Virus record (IMG/VR): IMGVR_UViG_3300006802_000142
Location: 1-49,014 of that record
Reading direction: 5' to 3' (one strand)
DNA: 49,014 bases
Source: a virus
The number at the start of each line of letters is the position of its first letter. The first letter of the stretch is position 1. Shown one piece after another: positions 1 through 5,389 of the stretch. A model generated the notes under the pieces. That model saw nothing but the letters and a program-made list of their open reading frames with translations. It did no database searches and had not been told where the DNA came from. Made by a program: the position numbers and the translations under genes.

Positions 1-42
1 CTGATCAGGGTATAAAATCTTTACTGCGTCTTCAAATTTCAT
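1..42 (-). CDS. 5' part of a small gene cut by the window edge
   Basis: The minus strand opens with ATG at 42-40, preceded by a good ribosome site (GGAGAAC), and reads 14 codons (MKFEDAVKILYPDQ) to the window edge. Its ATG overlaps the TGA of the next gene (ATGA), so it is the next member of the leftward run. If the window is circular, codon 15 is at 49014-49012 and the frame stays open to the stop at 48841, giving a 71-residue protein. The product is not recognised. Confidence 0.6.
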   Translation of the reverse strand, partial: MKFEDAVKILYPDQ

Positions 43-746
43 GCTGTTCTCCAATTAATTACAAATCCACTAGTGTCTGTCTTAGCATCACCTTTAGCTT
101 TCAATCCTACCACAACACGCTTGTTTCCGTCAAGGAATCTCATGTCTGTCTTATCACCATCAATGACACGCAAACCTTTGAAAGTCTTAGGTAATCCTTC
201 TTTGAATACAACTGCTACATTGTATTTAATACTGTCAAAGTAATCTGCATACTTCTTGTTAGCTTCTGAGTATGACCAAGTCAGATGATAGTTAGGTATA
301 TGTGATACTTTACGATTAGGTATCTTTGTGTAGTCATACCATTGTACTTCTGGAAACATTTGAAATATGTTTTGACCACACTCAACCTCAATAGTTTCCC
401 ATTGAATATCAGACGTTCCGTTTAATCTAATAGCAGGCTTTTTACCTTTACGTGTACAGTAACCTATAAACTTGATAACATCTAATACTAATAGTGCCAT
501 AAACTGTGGTCTGTCATTTAAAAACAAAGCAGTCTTACGTTCTCTAGCTTTGTGTATGCTAGGAAATACTCTAGCCATACCTGCATTATCAAGACAAGGT
601 GCTTTACATTTAGCAACTACTTGAAATGGACATATCTTAGTATTTATAGGTCTTAAGTGCATAATAGTAGATATGTAATCACTTAACTCATTGTTACCTT
701 TAGCAACTTTAGGATTGCTGTCAGGTGCTGATAATAACTTAAACAT
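39..746 (-). CDS. Gp88/DUF7227-like phage protein
   Basis: 235-residue protein starting after GGGAG-N7-ATG. It matches my memory of a widespread phage and plasmid family (DUF7227 / Gp88-like). Features that fit are an N-terminal Cys-bearing stretch (ICPFQVVAKCKAPC), a region rich in charged residues around ARERKTALF, the core RLNGTSDIQWE, then FPEVQWYDYTK, and a C-terminal VGLKAKGDAKTDTSGFV. The biochemical function of the family is not known to me. It has no signal peptide or membrane segment, so it should be cytoplasmic. It is the second gene downstream of the leftward early promoters and sits among small host-takeover-type genes. The family call is from recall of motifs and was not searched. 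Confidence 0.7.
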   Translation of the reverse strand: MFKLLSAPDSNPKVAKGNNELSDYISTIMHLRPINTKICPFQVVAKCKAPCLDNAGMARVFPSIHKARERKTALFLNDRPQFMALLVLDVIKFIGYCTRKGKKPAIRLNGTSDIQWETIEVECGQNIFQMFPEVQWYDYTKIPNRKVSHIPNYHLTWSYSEANKKYADYFDSIKYNVAVVFKEGLPKTFKGLRVIDGDKTDMRFLDGNKRVVVGLKAKGDAKTDTSGFVINWRTA

Positions 747-750
747 TTGT

Positions 751-1107
751 TTACTCCCAAGCTGTGAATGACATAGAAGGTTGATACGTTATACCTTCTG
801 CTACCCAATCAATTCGTTCTTCTAAAATATCTTCAACCCATAGTTCAGCGTCTGTGCTATCACCTTCTTCACCAACACCTAATACTAAAGCTTTGCCTGC
901 TAAAGGCTGACCACATAGTTTAAAGTATCTTTGGTTTTCAACAAACAAACCTTCATCATCTACAAAAACAGTATGATCATCTATACTGTAAACTGCATCA
1001 ATAAGCTGACACTCACATAAAGTATAGATTTGTTTTAGTGTGTTGTCTTTTTCTAATGTAACTTGTTTAATAGTTTGGTCGAACGGATTAATAAGATAAC
1101 CTTTCAT
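751..1107 (-). CDS. DUF3846-like small protein
   Basis: The longer frame starts at 1158, but AAGGAG lies just upstream of the ATG at 1107, giving a 118-residue protein beginning MKGYLINPFDQ. The motifs YLINPFD, the YTLCECQLID stretch, VFVDDEGL and GQPLAGKALVLG resemble the DUF3846 family, which is common in phages and plasmids and of unknown function. The C-terminal 30 residues are acidic and Trp-containing. It lies 4 bp upstream of the Gp88-like gene and is probably cotranscribed with it. It is followed upstream by a 320-bp stretch without coding sequence. Confidence 0.6.
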   Translation of the reverse strand: MKGYLINPFDQTIKQVTLEKDNTLKQIYTLCECQLIDAVYSIDDHTVFVDDEGLFVENQRYFKLCGQPLAGKALVLGVGEEGDSTDAELWVEDILEERIDWVAEGITYQPSMSFTAWE

Positions 1108-1189
1108 AAGGTACTCCTTTGTTAGTGTATTAAAAGATAAGGGAACAATGTTTATCACAGTAGCTAACTGTCTAGACTATTTGATTACA

Positions 1190-1431
1190 CACATTAGTCG
1201 TCAGATTTATATGTGAAACCCTCTTAAAAAAGTAGTTTTCTAGTTCCGAAGTAACTACTAACTCCTCCAACAGCAACATAACCATCGGTTTTTATAGTGT
1301 CTGTCACCACTAGTAGATGCGCTTTTATAGTCACCCTAACAACTCTACATTACATTGTTAGGCAGACTCACAGAGCAAGCTATGGTGGAACAGTCTCGAA
1401 GACTGGGTAATAAAGCTTGTTGCTTTTTTTA
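1190..1431 (+). ncRNA. candidate structured RNA ending in a terminator
   Basis: This 320-bp gap has no convincing gene but three strong inverted repeats: AGTAGTT/AACTACT (1231-1237 with 1253-1259), CCTAACAA/TTGTTAGG (1335-1342 with 1355-1362, 8 bp perfect), and a nested structure at 1374-1421. The last encloses CAGTCT-CGA-AGACTG and is followed by seven T on the plus strand. A plus-strand terminator with no plus-strand gene upstream suggests a small RNA, but I found no clear promoter. It could instead be the structured 3' end and 5' leader of the flanking leftward genes. Confidence 0.35.
1374..1430 (+). terminator. intrinsic terminator-like hairpin with T-run
   Basis: The stem CAAGCT/AGCTTG (1376-1381 with 1414-1419), extended by a G-U and an A-U pair, encloses a second hairpin CAGTCT-CGA-AGACTG (1391-1405). 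A TTGC segment and seven T (1424-1430) follow. The T-run is only on the plus strand, so it would stop rightward transcripts. It abuts the stop codon of the leftward gene at 1429. Confidence 0.5.
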
Positions 1432-1830
1432 ACTAAAGATAGCATTTACAAGACGATTGCCTGTATCAGCTTCTCTGACAGCTCTAAAGCAAGGCTGTAT
1501 ATCACAAACAATGGGCATCTCAAGGATTTGCATTGTAGGATTTACTTTACCAAGACCAACAGTAGCTTTAAAACTAAGCTGTCTGTTACGTTTTGGTGTA
1601 GCTTTAGGAATGTACACAGAAGTTCTGTCTTTGTGGTAAGCATGAAAGGTATCTCCTGATGAGTAACCTTGTCTGTTCTTGTGAGAACGAACTCGTATAA
1701 TGCTTGCTCCAATTCTAGAACCTTCAAACCATAAGTTCTGTACTGATAAAGGTGCTTCTTTAATTGAAGTTGTAGTATCACTACCTCGTGCTGAATAAGT
1801 GATAAAGTTTTTGTGTTTATTGTGAGCCAT
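1429..1830 (-). CDS. hypothetical protein, 133 residues
   Basis: The start is placed at the ATG at 1830 (MAHNKHKNF), which follows a strong GAGGAGGG ribosome site, rather than at the in-frame ATG five codons upstream. The protein is basic in its first two thirds (many Arg/Lys/His: KNRQGYSS, KATPKRNRQ) and carries two cysteines late (VCDIQPC). I do not recognise a family. It has no membrane segment or signal peptide. It is the first gene downstream of the candidate leftward promoter at 1887-1915 and is transcribed away from the control region, as expected for an early phage protein. Confidence 0.6.
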   Translation of the reverse strand: MAHNKHKNFITYSARGSDTTTSIKEAPLSVQNLWFEGSRIGASIIRVRSHKNRQGYSSGDTFHAYHKDRTSVYIPKATPKRNRQLSFKATVGLGKVNPTMQILEMPIVCDIQPCFRAVREADTGNRLVNAIFS

Positions 1831-1886
1831 AATAGCCCTCCTCATTAAGTAATGTTAAATTATAGTCAGCAAGTGCCGACCAACAA

Positions 1887-1915
1887 ATTCTGGCAGATGC
1901 CGAGAAGTTTGTCAA
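1887..1915 (-). promoter_or_regulatory. candidate sigma70 promoter, leftward
   Basis: The minus strand has a perfect -35 TTGACA (1910-1915) and, after 17 nt, CAGAAT (1887-1892), preceded by TG as in extended -10 promoters. The -10 matches only 4 of 6. The surrounding 60 bp resembles the promoter-like segment at 3055-3082, including the upstream AACC-containing block and the downstream CTTGCTG, which supports function. It would drive 1830 leftward. Confidence 0.5.
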
Positions 1916-1937
1916 GTGGTTACGTGCGCAATTAAAC

Positions 1938-2336
1938 TTAGTAGTTTTTCATATCTATATCTCCTCTTTTAATACCAGAAACTTTCTTATCTAATTCGTC
2001 AGTATCTTCAGCTCCTTCCCAAATATCATAAGCTTCCTCTTCAGGATTAGGTAAACTCTCTGCATACTTTAAAGTTTCTAAAACTTCTTTAGGACTTTGA
2101 TAACTCTGAACATCATCACCTTTATGTTTATGAAAAGGATGGGTGTCTTTATAAAAGATAGCTGTTTCAGCATTACGACAATCCTTTGTGTATACATCAT
2201 CATTTAGTTTAAGATTTTTATTTGAACAGTAATGATACTGACCAAACTGTACAGATACAGTATAGCCATTCTCAAATGTAATCTGAAAACCTTGACCACC
2301 TTGAATACTAAAGTTACTGTGATTGAATCTACTCAT
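1938..2336 (-). CDS. hypothetical protein, 132 residues
   Basis: Starts at ATG 2336 after GGAGGTATC; the ATG overlaps the end of the next gene upstream (TGA at 2333), so the two are translationally coupled. The N-terminal half (FQITFENGYTVSVQFG followed by HYCSN) resembles short beta-rich proteins often seen in early regions of marine phages. The C-terminal half is acidic (EEEAYDIWEGAEDTDEL). No enzyme motif, signal or membrane segment is visible and the function is unknown. Confidence 0.65.
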   Translation of the reverse strand: MSRFNHSNFSIQGGQGFQITFENGYTVSVQFGQYHYCSNKNLKLNDDVYTKDCRNAETAIFYKDTHPFHKHKGDDVQSYQSPKEVLETLKYAESLPNPEEEAYDIWEGAEDTDELDKKVSGIKRGDIDMKNY

Positions 2337-2539
2337 GATACCTCCTTAGGTAATAGTTGAACATTCCAAATGTATTTGTCATATGTATGACACCAAGTTC
2401 TAAAGACATAAAAGCTTTTAGAACGATTCTCAAATAAAAACACTTTGTCTTTATAAGCAAGACTCCTGTTCTTACACTTTACTTTAAAAGAACTTAAGTG
2501 TTTCTGAGCCATCTCGAAACTTAGAAATTGTTTAATCAT
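2333..2539 (-). CDS. hypothetical small basic protein, 68 residues
   Basis: A 68-residue frame between two tightly packed genes, with a 4-bp overlap downstream and a 2-bp gap upstream. It is rich in Lys, Phe, Tyr and Trp (VKCKNRSLAYKDKVFLF) with two cysteines. No family is recognised. Its reality is supported mainly by packing and by the coupled start of the downstream gene. Confidence 0.55.
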   Translation of the reverse strand: MIKQFLSFEMAQKHLSSFKVKCKNRSLAYKDKVFLFENRSKSFYVFRTWCHTYDKYIWNVQLLPKEVS

Positions 2540-2541
2540 AA

Positions 2542-2751
2542 TTATTCTACCTTTAAAATTAAATCATCTTTCATGGTTACCTTTGCAAAGAACTCTCTAC
2601 CACCACCTAAAAGATGAGGTCTTCTAGCACCTACAAATGTACCATTTGATTTATACTCAGGACCAAATATAGAAGTTTCTTGGTATTGTAAAGGTTGTCC
2701 AATACATTCTTTCATTTGTTTCTTACTATCATAACCTGTTAATAACATCAT
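2542..2751 (-). CDS. hypothetical protein, 69 residues
   Basis: The frame begins MMLLTGYDSKKQMKECIGQ, with a weak AGAGGTGATGT ribosome site before 2751. The Gly-rich central part (GARRPHLLGGGREFFAKV) looks like a short beta-strand protein, and similar very short proteins recur in marine phage early regions. It is compactly packed between neighbours (2-bp and 3-bp gaps). The function is unknown. Confidence 0.55.
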   Translation of the reverse strand: MMLLTGYDSKKQMKECIGQPLQYQETSIFGPEYKSNGTFVGARRPHLLGGGREFFAKVTMKDDLILKVE

Positions 2752-2754
2752 ACA

Positions 2755-2997
2755 TCACCTCTCTATAATAAATTTAACTGCCTCTTGTCTTGATACTGCT
2801 CTGTTCTTAGACAACGATAATAATACTATATGTTCTCTGAACAAGTCAAGTATCGATTGATGTTCCTTCCCAGTCCAGAATTGTTTCTCTGGATGCTTGT
2901 CTTGAAACCAAACTACAAAGTCCATTGTTGCGCCTATCTCTTCATGGCTTTCACCATAGTCGAGTGCAATTTTCTTATCCTCTTCTTCTTCGGTCAT
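2755..2997 (-). CDS. hypothetical acidic protein, 80 residues
   Basis: First leftward gene after the control region. It starts at ATG 2997 with an AAGGAGGT ribosome site at 3011-3004. The protein begins with an acidic run (MTEEEEDKKIALDYGES) and is predicted helical throughout, with two tryptophans (VVWFQDK, FWTGKE). No family is recognised. Its leader carries a hairpin that overlaps the ribosome site and a second GC-richer hairpin (see separate entries), so its expression may be tuned at the RNA level. Confidence 0.6.
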   Translation of the reverse strand: MTEEEEDKKIALDYGESHEEIGATMDFVVWFQDKHPEKQFWTGKEHQSILDLFREHIVLLSLSKNRAVSRQEAVKFIIER

Positions 2998-3000
2998 AAG

Positions 3001-3018
3001 CTTACCTCCTTAGGTAAG
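3001..3018 (-). promoter_or_regulatory. ribosome-site hairpin
   Basis: On the minus-strand RNA, CTTACCT (3018-3012) can pair with AGGTAAG (3007-3001) across an AAGG loop. This places the AAGGAGGT ribosome site of the gene starting at 2997 partly in the stem. A second hairpin, CCCAGC/GCTGGG, lies just upstream at 3031-3048. Confidence 0.4.
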
Positions 3019-3054
3019 AATTTTATTTAAGCCCAGCAAGGGCTGGGTGCAACC

Positions 3055-3082
3055 AGTTTACCACCGAAGTCGGTTTTGTCAA
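3055..3082 (-). promoter_or_regulatory. candidate sigma70 promoter, leftward (early genes)
   Basis: TTGACA (3077-3082 on the minus strand) is followed after 16 nt by TAAACT (3055-3060), with a TGG extended -10. It shares the upstream block and downstream CTTGCTG element with the candidate at 1887-1915. It faces the leftward small-gene cluster that begins at 2997. Confidence 0.55.
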
Positions 3083-3146
3083 GAGGTTCCACGCACGAAT
3101 AACAATAGCCGAAGACACTAATTAAAATAATAATTACGCAAAACAC

Positions 3147-3176
3147 TTGACACGATATAAGGATTACCTGTATAAT
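3147..3176 (+). promoter_or_regulatory. consensus sigma70 promoter, rightward into non-coding DNA
   Basis: TTGACA (3147-3152), 18-nt spacer, TATAAT (3171-3176): both hexamers are perfect. Transcription would start near 3183 and run through the DnaA-box-like cluster and the inverted-repeat arm, where I see no rightward gene until the decayed copy. It could make a replication primer, a regulatory or antisense RNA, or an RNA opposing the 3628-4226 genes. Confidence 0.65.
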
Positions 3177-3295
3177 CTACGGAGATTAAAAAGGTTATAT
3201 GTTTGGAGTTGAGGTATTTAGTGGTAGTTGCTTGAAAACTTCTAAAACTTCTAAAACTTAATAATATTCTGGGTAAATTTTAAATGAAAAATAAG

Positions 3296-3325
3296 TTATC
3301 CACAAGTTATACATACTTATACACA
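3296..3325 (+). other. three DnaA-box-like 9-mers: candidate replication origin
   Basis: TTATCCACA (3296-3304) and TTATACACA (3317-3325) match the TTATNCACA bacterial DnaA box exactly. TTATACATA (3307-3315) differs by one base. All three are on the same strand with spacers of 2 and 1 nt. They lie in AT-rich non-coding DNA at the divergence point of leftward and rightward genes, next to a consensus promoter. Confidence 0.55.
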
Positions 3326-3578
3326 AGGAATAGACAAGTTACTAACAGCAACTCGTTCAGTACTCAGGCGGTTTTTACAAGGCGTTATTAACTCATATAA
3401 TTAAATTTAGGTATGGGTATGGTCATATAAAGAGCTGAGTTTATCTCAGTTATAAATGCCCACCCGAATTTTCCAGTTCTCTTCAGGTATGAATTGTATG
3501 TTTGTGAATGCAAACTTTGACAAGAAGACATATGAGACCTGGAAAATTCTTAAAATGAATCTGCTCTAATTTAAACAT

Positions 3579-3610
3579 AAAAAAAGCTCCCTTTAATTAA
3601 AAAGAGAGCT
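3579..3610 (-). terminator. intrinsic terminator of the 3628-4226 module
   Basis: On the minus strand AGCTCTCT (3610-3603) pairs with AGGGAGCT (3592-3585), with one mismatch and an A/T-rich 10-nt loop, followed by seven U (3585-3579). It lies 18 bp after the stop of the leftward gene at 3628, exactly where a terminator is expected. Confidence 0.75.
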
Positions 3611-3627
3611 TAATTAGTAACTAAATC

Positions 3628-4029
3628 TTATAATTTAGTTGCAACAACCTTTAAAAACATATCAACTGGAGTCTTTTCTTGATTATGTTCCTTAAAAGAT
3701 TTAGTTACTTTAACCATAATTCTTTTAGGAAGAGCTTTAGAATTATCCTCAAAATATGCTTGGCAAGCATCAGAATCAAATTTCTTATCATCTAAAAGAA
3801 CTTTAGAAACTCTAGCTTTAATTCTATTATTGAAAGATTTTTTCATTGATTCTGACTCATTTTCACGAGGGTCAGATTCGAAAACCTTCTGAATAAAGCT
3901 TTCTAATGTGAAATTTGCTACACAATATGCTTGCTTTCTAGTGCAAGGTCTTCCTGACATTTTGTTAGCGTTAAATCCGGCAGACTTGTCTGCATTTTTT
4001 GTTACAATGAAATCACTTAATGTTTTCAT
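3628..4029 (-). CDS. hypothetical basic protein, 133 residues (duplicated gene)
   Basis: Leftward gene beginning MKTLSDFIVTKN, 2 bp after the 64-residue gene, with its own terminator. The protein is Lys-rich with a short Cys-containing stretch (SGRPCTRKQAYC) and a helical, charged C-terminal half (NNRIKARVSKVLLDD). No family is recognised. A decayed inverted copy of the same gene lies at 4654-5034, where LSDFIV(S/T)KN and the SDACQAY-encoding bases are still readable. Beside the candidate origin, a replication-control or DNA-binding role is possible but is inference only. Confidence 0.65.
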   Translation of the reverse strand: MKTLSDFIVTKNADKSAGFNANKMSGRPCTRKQAYCVANFTLESFIQKVFESDPRENESESMKKSFNNRIKARVSKVLLDDKKFDSDACQAYFEDNSKALPKRIMVKVTKSFKEHNQEKTPVDMFLKVVATKL

Positions 4030-4031
4030 GT

Positions 4032-4226
4032 TTATTTACCTTTATAGGTTAGTTGAAGTTCTTCAATTTGAGATTGAAGCCGTTTAAAATCAGAAGCTGA
4101 TGAGCATCTGAATCCTGCGATTAAAAAGTTTTTAAGCAAATAAGCCTTAATAACTTCTTGAACCATAGAATAAGTAGGAATTACTACTGTTTCGTTGTTA
4201 GAAAATGTTATTAGAATTTCTCTCAT
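4032..4226 (-). CDS. hypothetical protein, 64 residues (duplicated gene)
   Basis: First gene of the leftward two-gene module, starting MREILITFSNN at 4226. The predicted layout is a short beta strand (REILITFSNNETVVIP) followed by a helix (MVQEVIKAYLLKNFLI) and a second charged helix (DFKRLQSQIEELQL). No family is recognised. The inverted copy at 4448-4651 has lost the ATG (TTG at the equivalent place) and is frameshifted, while the bases around CAGATGCTCATCAG are conserved. The first gene may bind DNA or regulate the second, but nothing in the sequence proves it. Confidence 0.6.
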   Translation of the reverse strand: MREILITFSNNETVVIPTYSMVQEVIKAYLLKNFLIAGFRCSSASDFKRLQSQIEELQLTYKGK

Positions 4227-4276
4227 GTTATATTCCTTTGCGATTTAAAAGAACAATACAAAACATCAAGGATTTT

Positions 4277-4360
4277 AATATGCAAATGCTTGAAATTGAA
4301 GAGCTTTACCTCAATTTTTTTACATTTTGTGCTTTTTAAAATGTGAAACATTTGCATATT
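4277..4360. repeat. nested palindromes between inverted-repeat arms
   Basis: AATATGCAAATG (4277-4288) is the exact inverse of CATTTGCATATT (4349-4360). Inside it, ACATTTT (4322-4328) is the inverse of AAAATGT (4338-4344). The stretch is strongly AT-rich and free of genes. It sits in the unique centre (4246-4428) between the arms of the large inverted repeat, upstream of the leftward module, so operator sites or a cruciform-forming element are plausible. Confidence 0.5.
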
Positions 4361-4379
4361 ACAATACTATGTTATCGTT

Positions 4380-4419
4380 AACTAGAAAAACTTTAAAACT
4401 TTAAATGTTTTTTCTAGTT
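4380..4419. repeat. perfect 11-bp palindrome arms
   Basis: AACTAGAAAAA (4380-4390) is the exact inverse of TTTTTCTAGTT (4409-4419), with an AT-rich loop containing CTTTAAAACTTTAAA. It adjoins the right arm of the large inverted repeat. Confidence 0.5.
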
Positions 4420-4447
4420 TTGTTCTGGAATCGCAAAGGAATTAACC

Positions 4448-4651
4448 TTGAGGGAATTATAATTATCAGTTTCTTAGAACGAAACAGTACTAATTCTGTA
4501 GTTATTGTAAGGTTCAAGAAGTTTGTTATGATTATTTGCTTAAAACCAAACAATCGCAGAAGTATTCAGATGCTCATCAGATAATGATATTTTAAACAGG
4601 CTTTACATATCAAATGAATCTTTTTACTTCACAAACTTCTAAAGTAAATAA
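4448..4651 (+). pseudogene. decayed copy of the 64-residue gene
   Basis: Aligned by eye to the gene at 4032-4226. The start is TTG in place of ATG, and several small insertions and deletions break the frame before CAGATGCTCATCAG. The end is recognisable as AAAGTAAATAAACATG, as in the intact copy (AAAGGTAAATAAACATG). No open frame spans it. Confidence 0.7.
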
Positions 4652-4653
4652 AC

Positions 4654-5034
4654 ATGAAAACTGCTTTTTAAGTGATTTCATTGTATCAAAAAATAGGCGG
4701 AGGTTTAATTTAACACTAACAAAATGTGGAAGACCTAAGCTGAAACAAAGCAAGCTTATTGTCCCAAGCAAATCTTTACTTAGAAAGCTCGGTTAGGTTT
4801 TCTAATATGTCCTCGTACTGTAATGAGCCAGAAGCTTGCGATAATTTTTTATTACAGCTTTAGAAGATTTAGAAGTTACAAAGTATTTTAAAGATTTCTT
4901 TAAGATTCTGATGCTTGCCAAGCCTATGAAAAAGATTCTAAAGCTAATATAGTAGAATTATGGTAATTTGAGAAATCTTTAATTGAAATAATTAAGAACT
5001 GTAAAGAGTTGTAGTTTACAAAGGCTGTAATATA
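4654..5034 (+). pseudogene. decayed copy of the 133-residue gene
   Basis: Begins ATGAAAACTGC at 4654, and a frame open from 4614 still encodes LSDFIVSKN and a CGRPKLKQ segment like LSDFIVTKN and SGRPCTRKQ of the intact gene at 3628-4029. It stops at 4796. The middle of the gene is missing or unrecognisable, but GATTCTGATGCTTGCCAAGC reappears near 4900, followed by several stops. It is a broken duplicate rather than an expressed gene. Confidence 0.7.
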
Positions 5035-5319
5035 AAAAATTATTGTTTCAGCTAATTAAGCTATCAATAAAAAAAGGGAGCTACTGATAGGTGGTATCTG
5101 ATGAGCAGATTCCTTTTAGTGGGTGGGCAGAAGACCATACCCATACCACTATATATCTATGTACTGATCATACATTTTTAGAAGTTTTAGTAGTTAACCA
5201 GATCTAACTGGTATATCTGCGCCTATTAAAGACTCCATAGACTACATATGTGACCTGCTCGGCACATAAGTTATTATATAGTTAATTTTTAAGTTTGTCA
5301 AGGGCTATAGAAAATAAAG
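5035..5319. other. gene-free promoter region before the late operon
   Basis: This stretch holds the terminator remnant and outer end of the inverted repeat (to 5147), a TTTTTAGAAGTTTTAG segment inverse to the 3238 repeat, a leftward consensus promoter (5273-5301) and the start of the rightward late promoter. No coding frame is convincing. Confidence 0.6.
5273..5301 (-). promoter_or_regulatory. consensus sigma70 promoter, leftward into the decayed module
   Basis: On the minus strand TTGACA (5296-5301), 17-nt spacer, TATAAT (5273-5278): perfect hexamers with optimal spacing. Transcription would start near 5266 and run leftward through the decayed copy in antisense, then into the intact leftward genes at 4226. 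Confidence 0.7.
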
Positions 5320-5348
5320 TTGACAAAACTTCTATATGGCTATATACT
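5320..5348 (+). promoter_or_regulatory. sigma70 promoter for the rightward structural operon
   Basis: TTGACA (5320-5325), 17-nt spacer, TATACT (5343-5348): five of six at -10 and perfect at -35. The expected start is near 5355. It is divergent to the promoter at 5273-5301, with the two -35 boxes 18 bp apart. The in-frame ATG at 5336 lies inside this promoter, which argues that translation of the first gene starts downstream. Confidence 0.7.
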
Positions 5349-5389
5349 TTAATGATGTCTTTCACAAACACTATAGAGATTTTAAAAGA

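Larger units (their letters stand above)
3183..3627. other. gene-free control region
   Basis: This stretch has no convincing open frame. It contains the 9-bp direct repeat ACTTCTAAA twice (from 3238), whose inverse partner (TTTTTAGAAGTTTTAG) is near 5176. It also holds the DnaA-like boxes (3296-3325), the left end of the large inverted repeat (from 3410) and the leftward terminator (3579-3610). It is AT-rich. Confidence 0.55.
3410..4245 (-). repeat. left arm of large imperfect inverted repeat (intact copy)
   Basis: This arm is related in inverse orientation to 4429-5147. Exact anchors include GGTATGGGTATGGTC (3410-3424 against 5133-5147), TGCCCACCC (3457-3465 against 5121-5129), GATTCTGATGCTTGCCAAGC, CAGATGCTCATCAG and AATCGCAAAGGAAT (4232-4245 against 4429-4442). 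The arm contains two open leftward genes and their terminator. Confidence 0.8.
4429..5147 (+). repeat. right arm of large inverted repeat (decayed copy)
   Basis: Inverse, diverged copy of 3410-4245, shorter by about 115 bp through internal losses. It keeps in the same order the CGCAAAGGAAT leader, CGAAACAGTA, GGTTCAAGAAG, TTATTTGCTTAAAA, CAGATGCTCATCAG, AGTAAATAAACATGAAAA, AAGTGATTTCATTGTA, the SDACQA-coding bases, a GGGAGCT terminator remnant, GGGTGGGCA and the terminal 15-mer. Confidence 0.8.

Noticed and set aside
1417-1781. Overlapping plus- and minus-strand frames at 1417-1781
   Set aside because: Alternative frames over the leftward gene 1429-1830, which has the better ribosome site and context.
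4614-4796. 60-residue plus-strand open frame as a real gene
   Set aside because: It is the remnant of the inverted copy of the 133-residue gene: its middle matches LSDFIVTKN but it begins upstream in the other pseudogene and ends early.
5336-5389. Extended start of small terminase at 5336
   Set aside because: The ATG falls inside a near-consensus promoter; kept as an alternative but not chosen.
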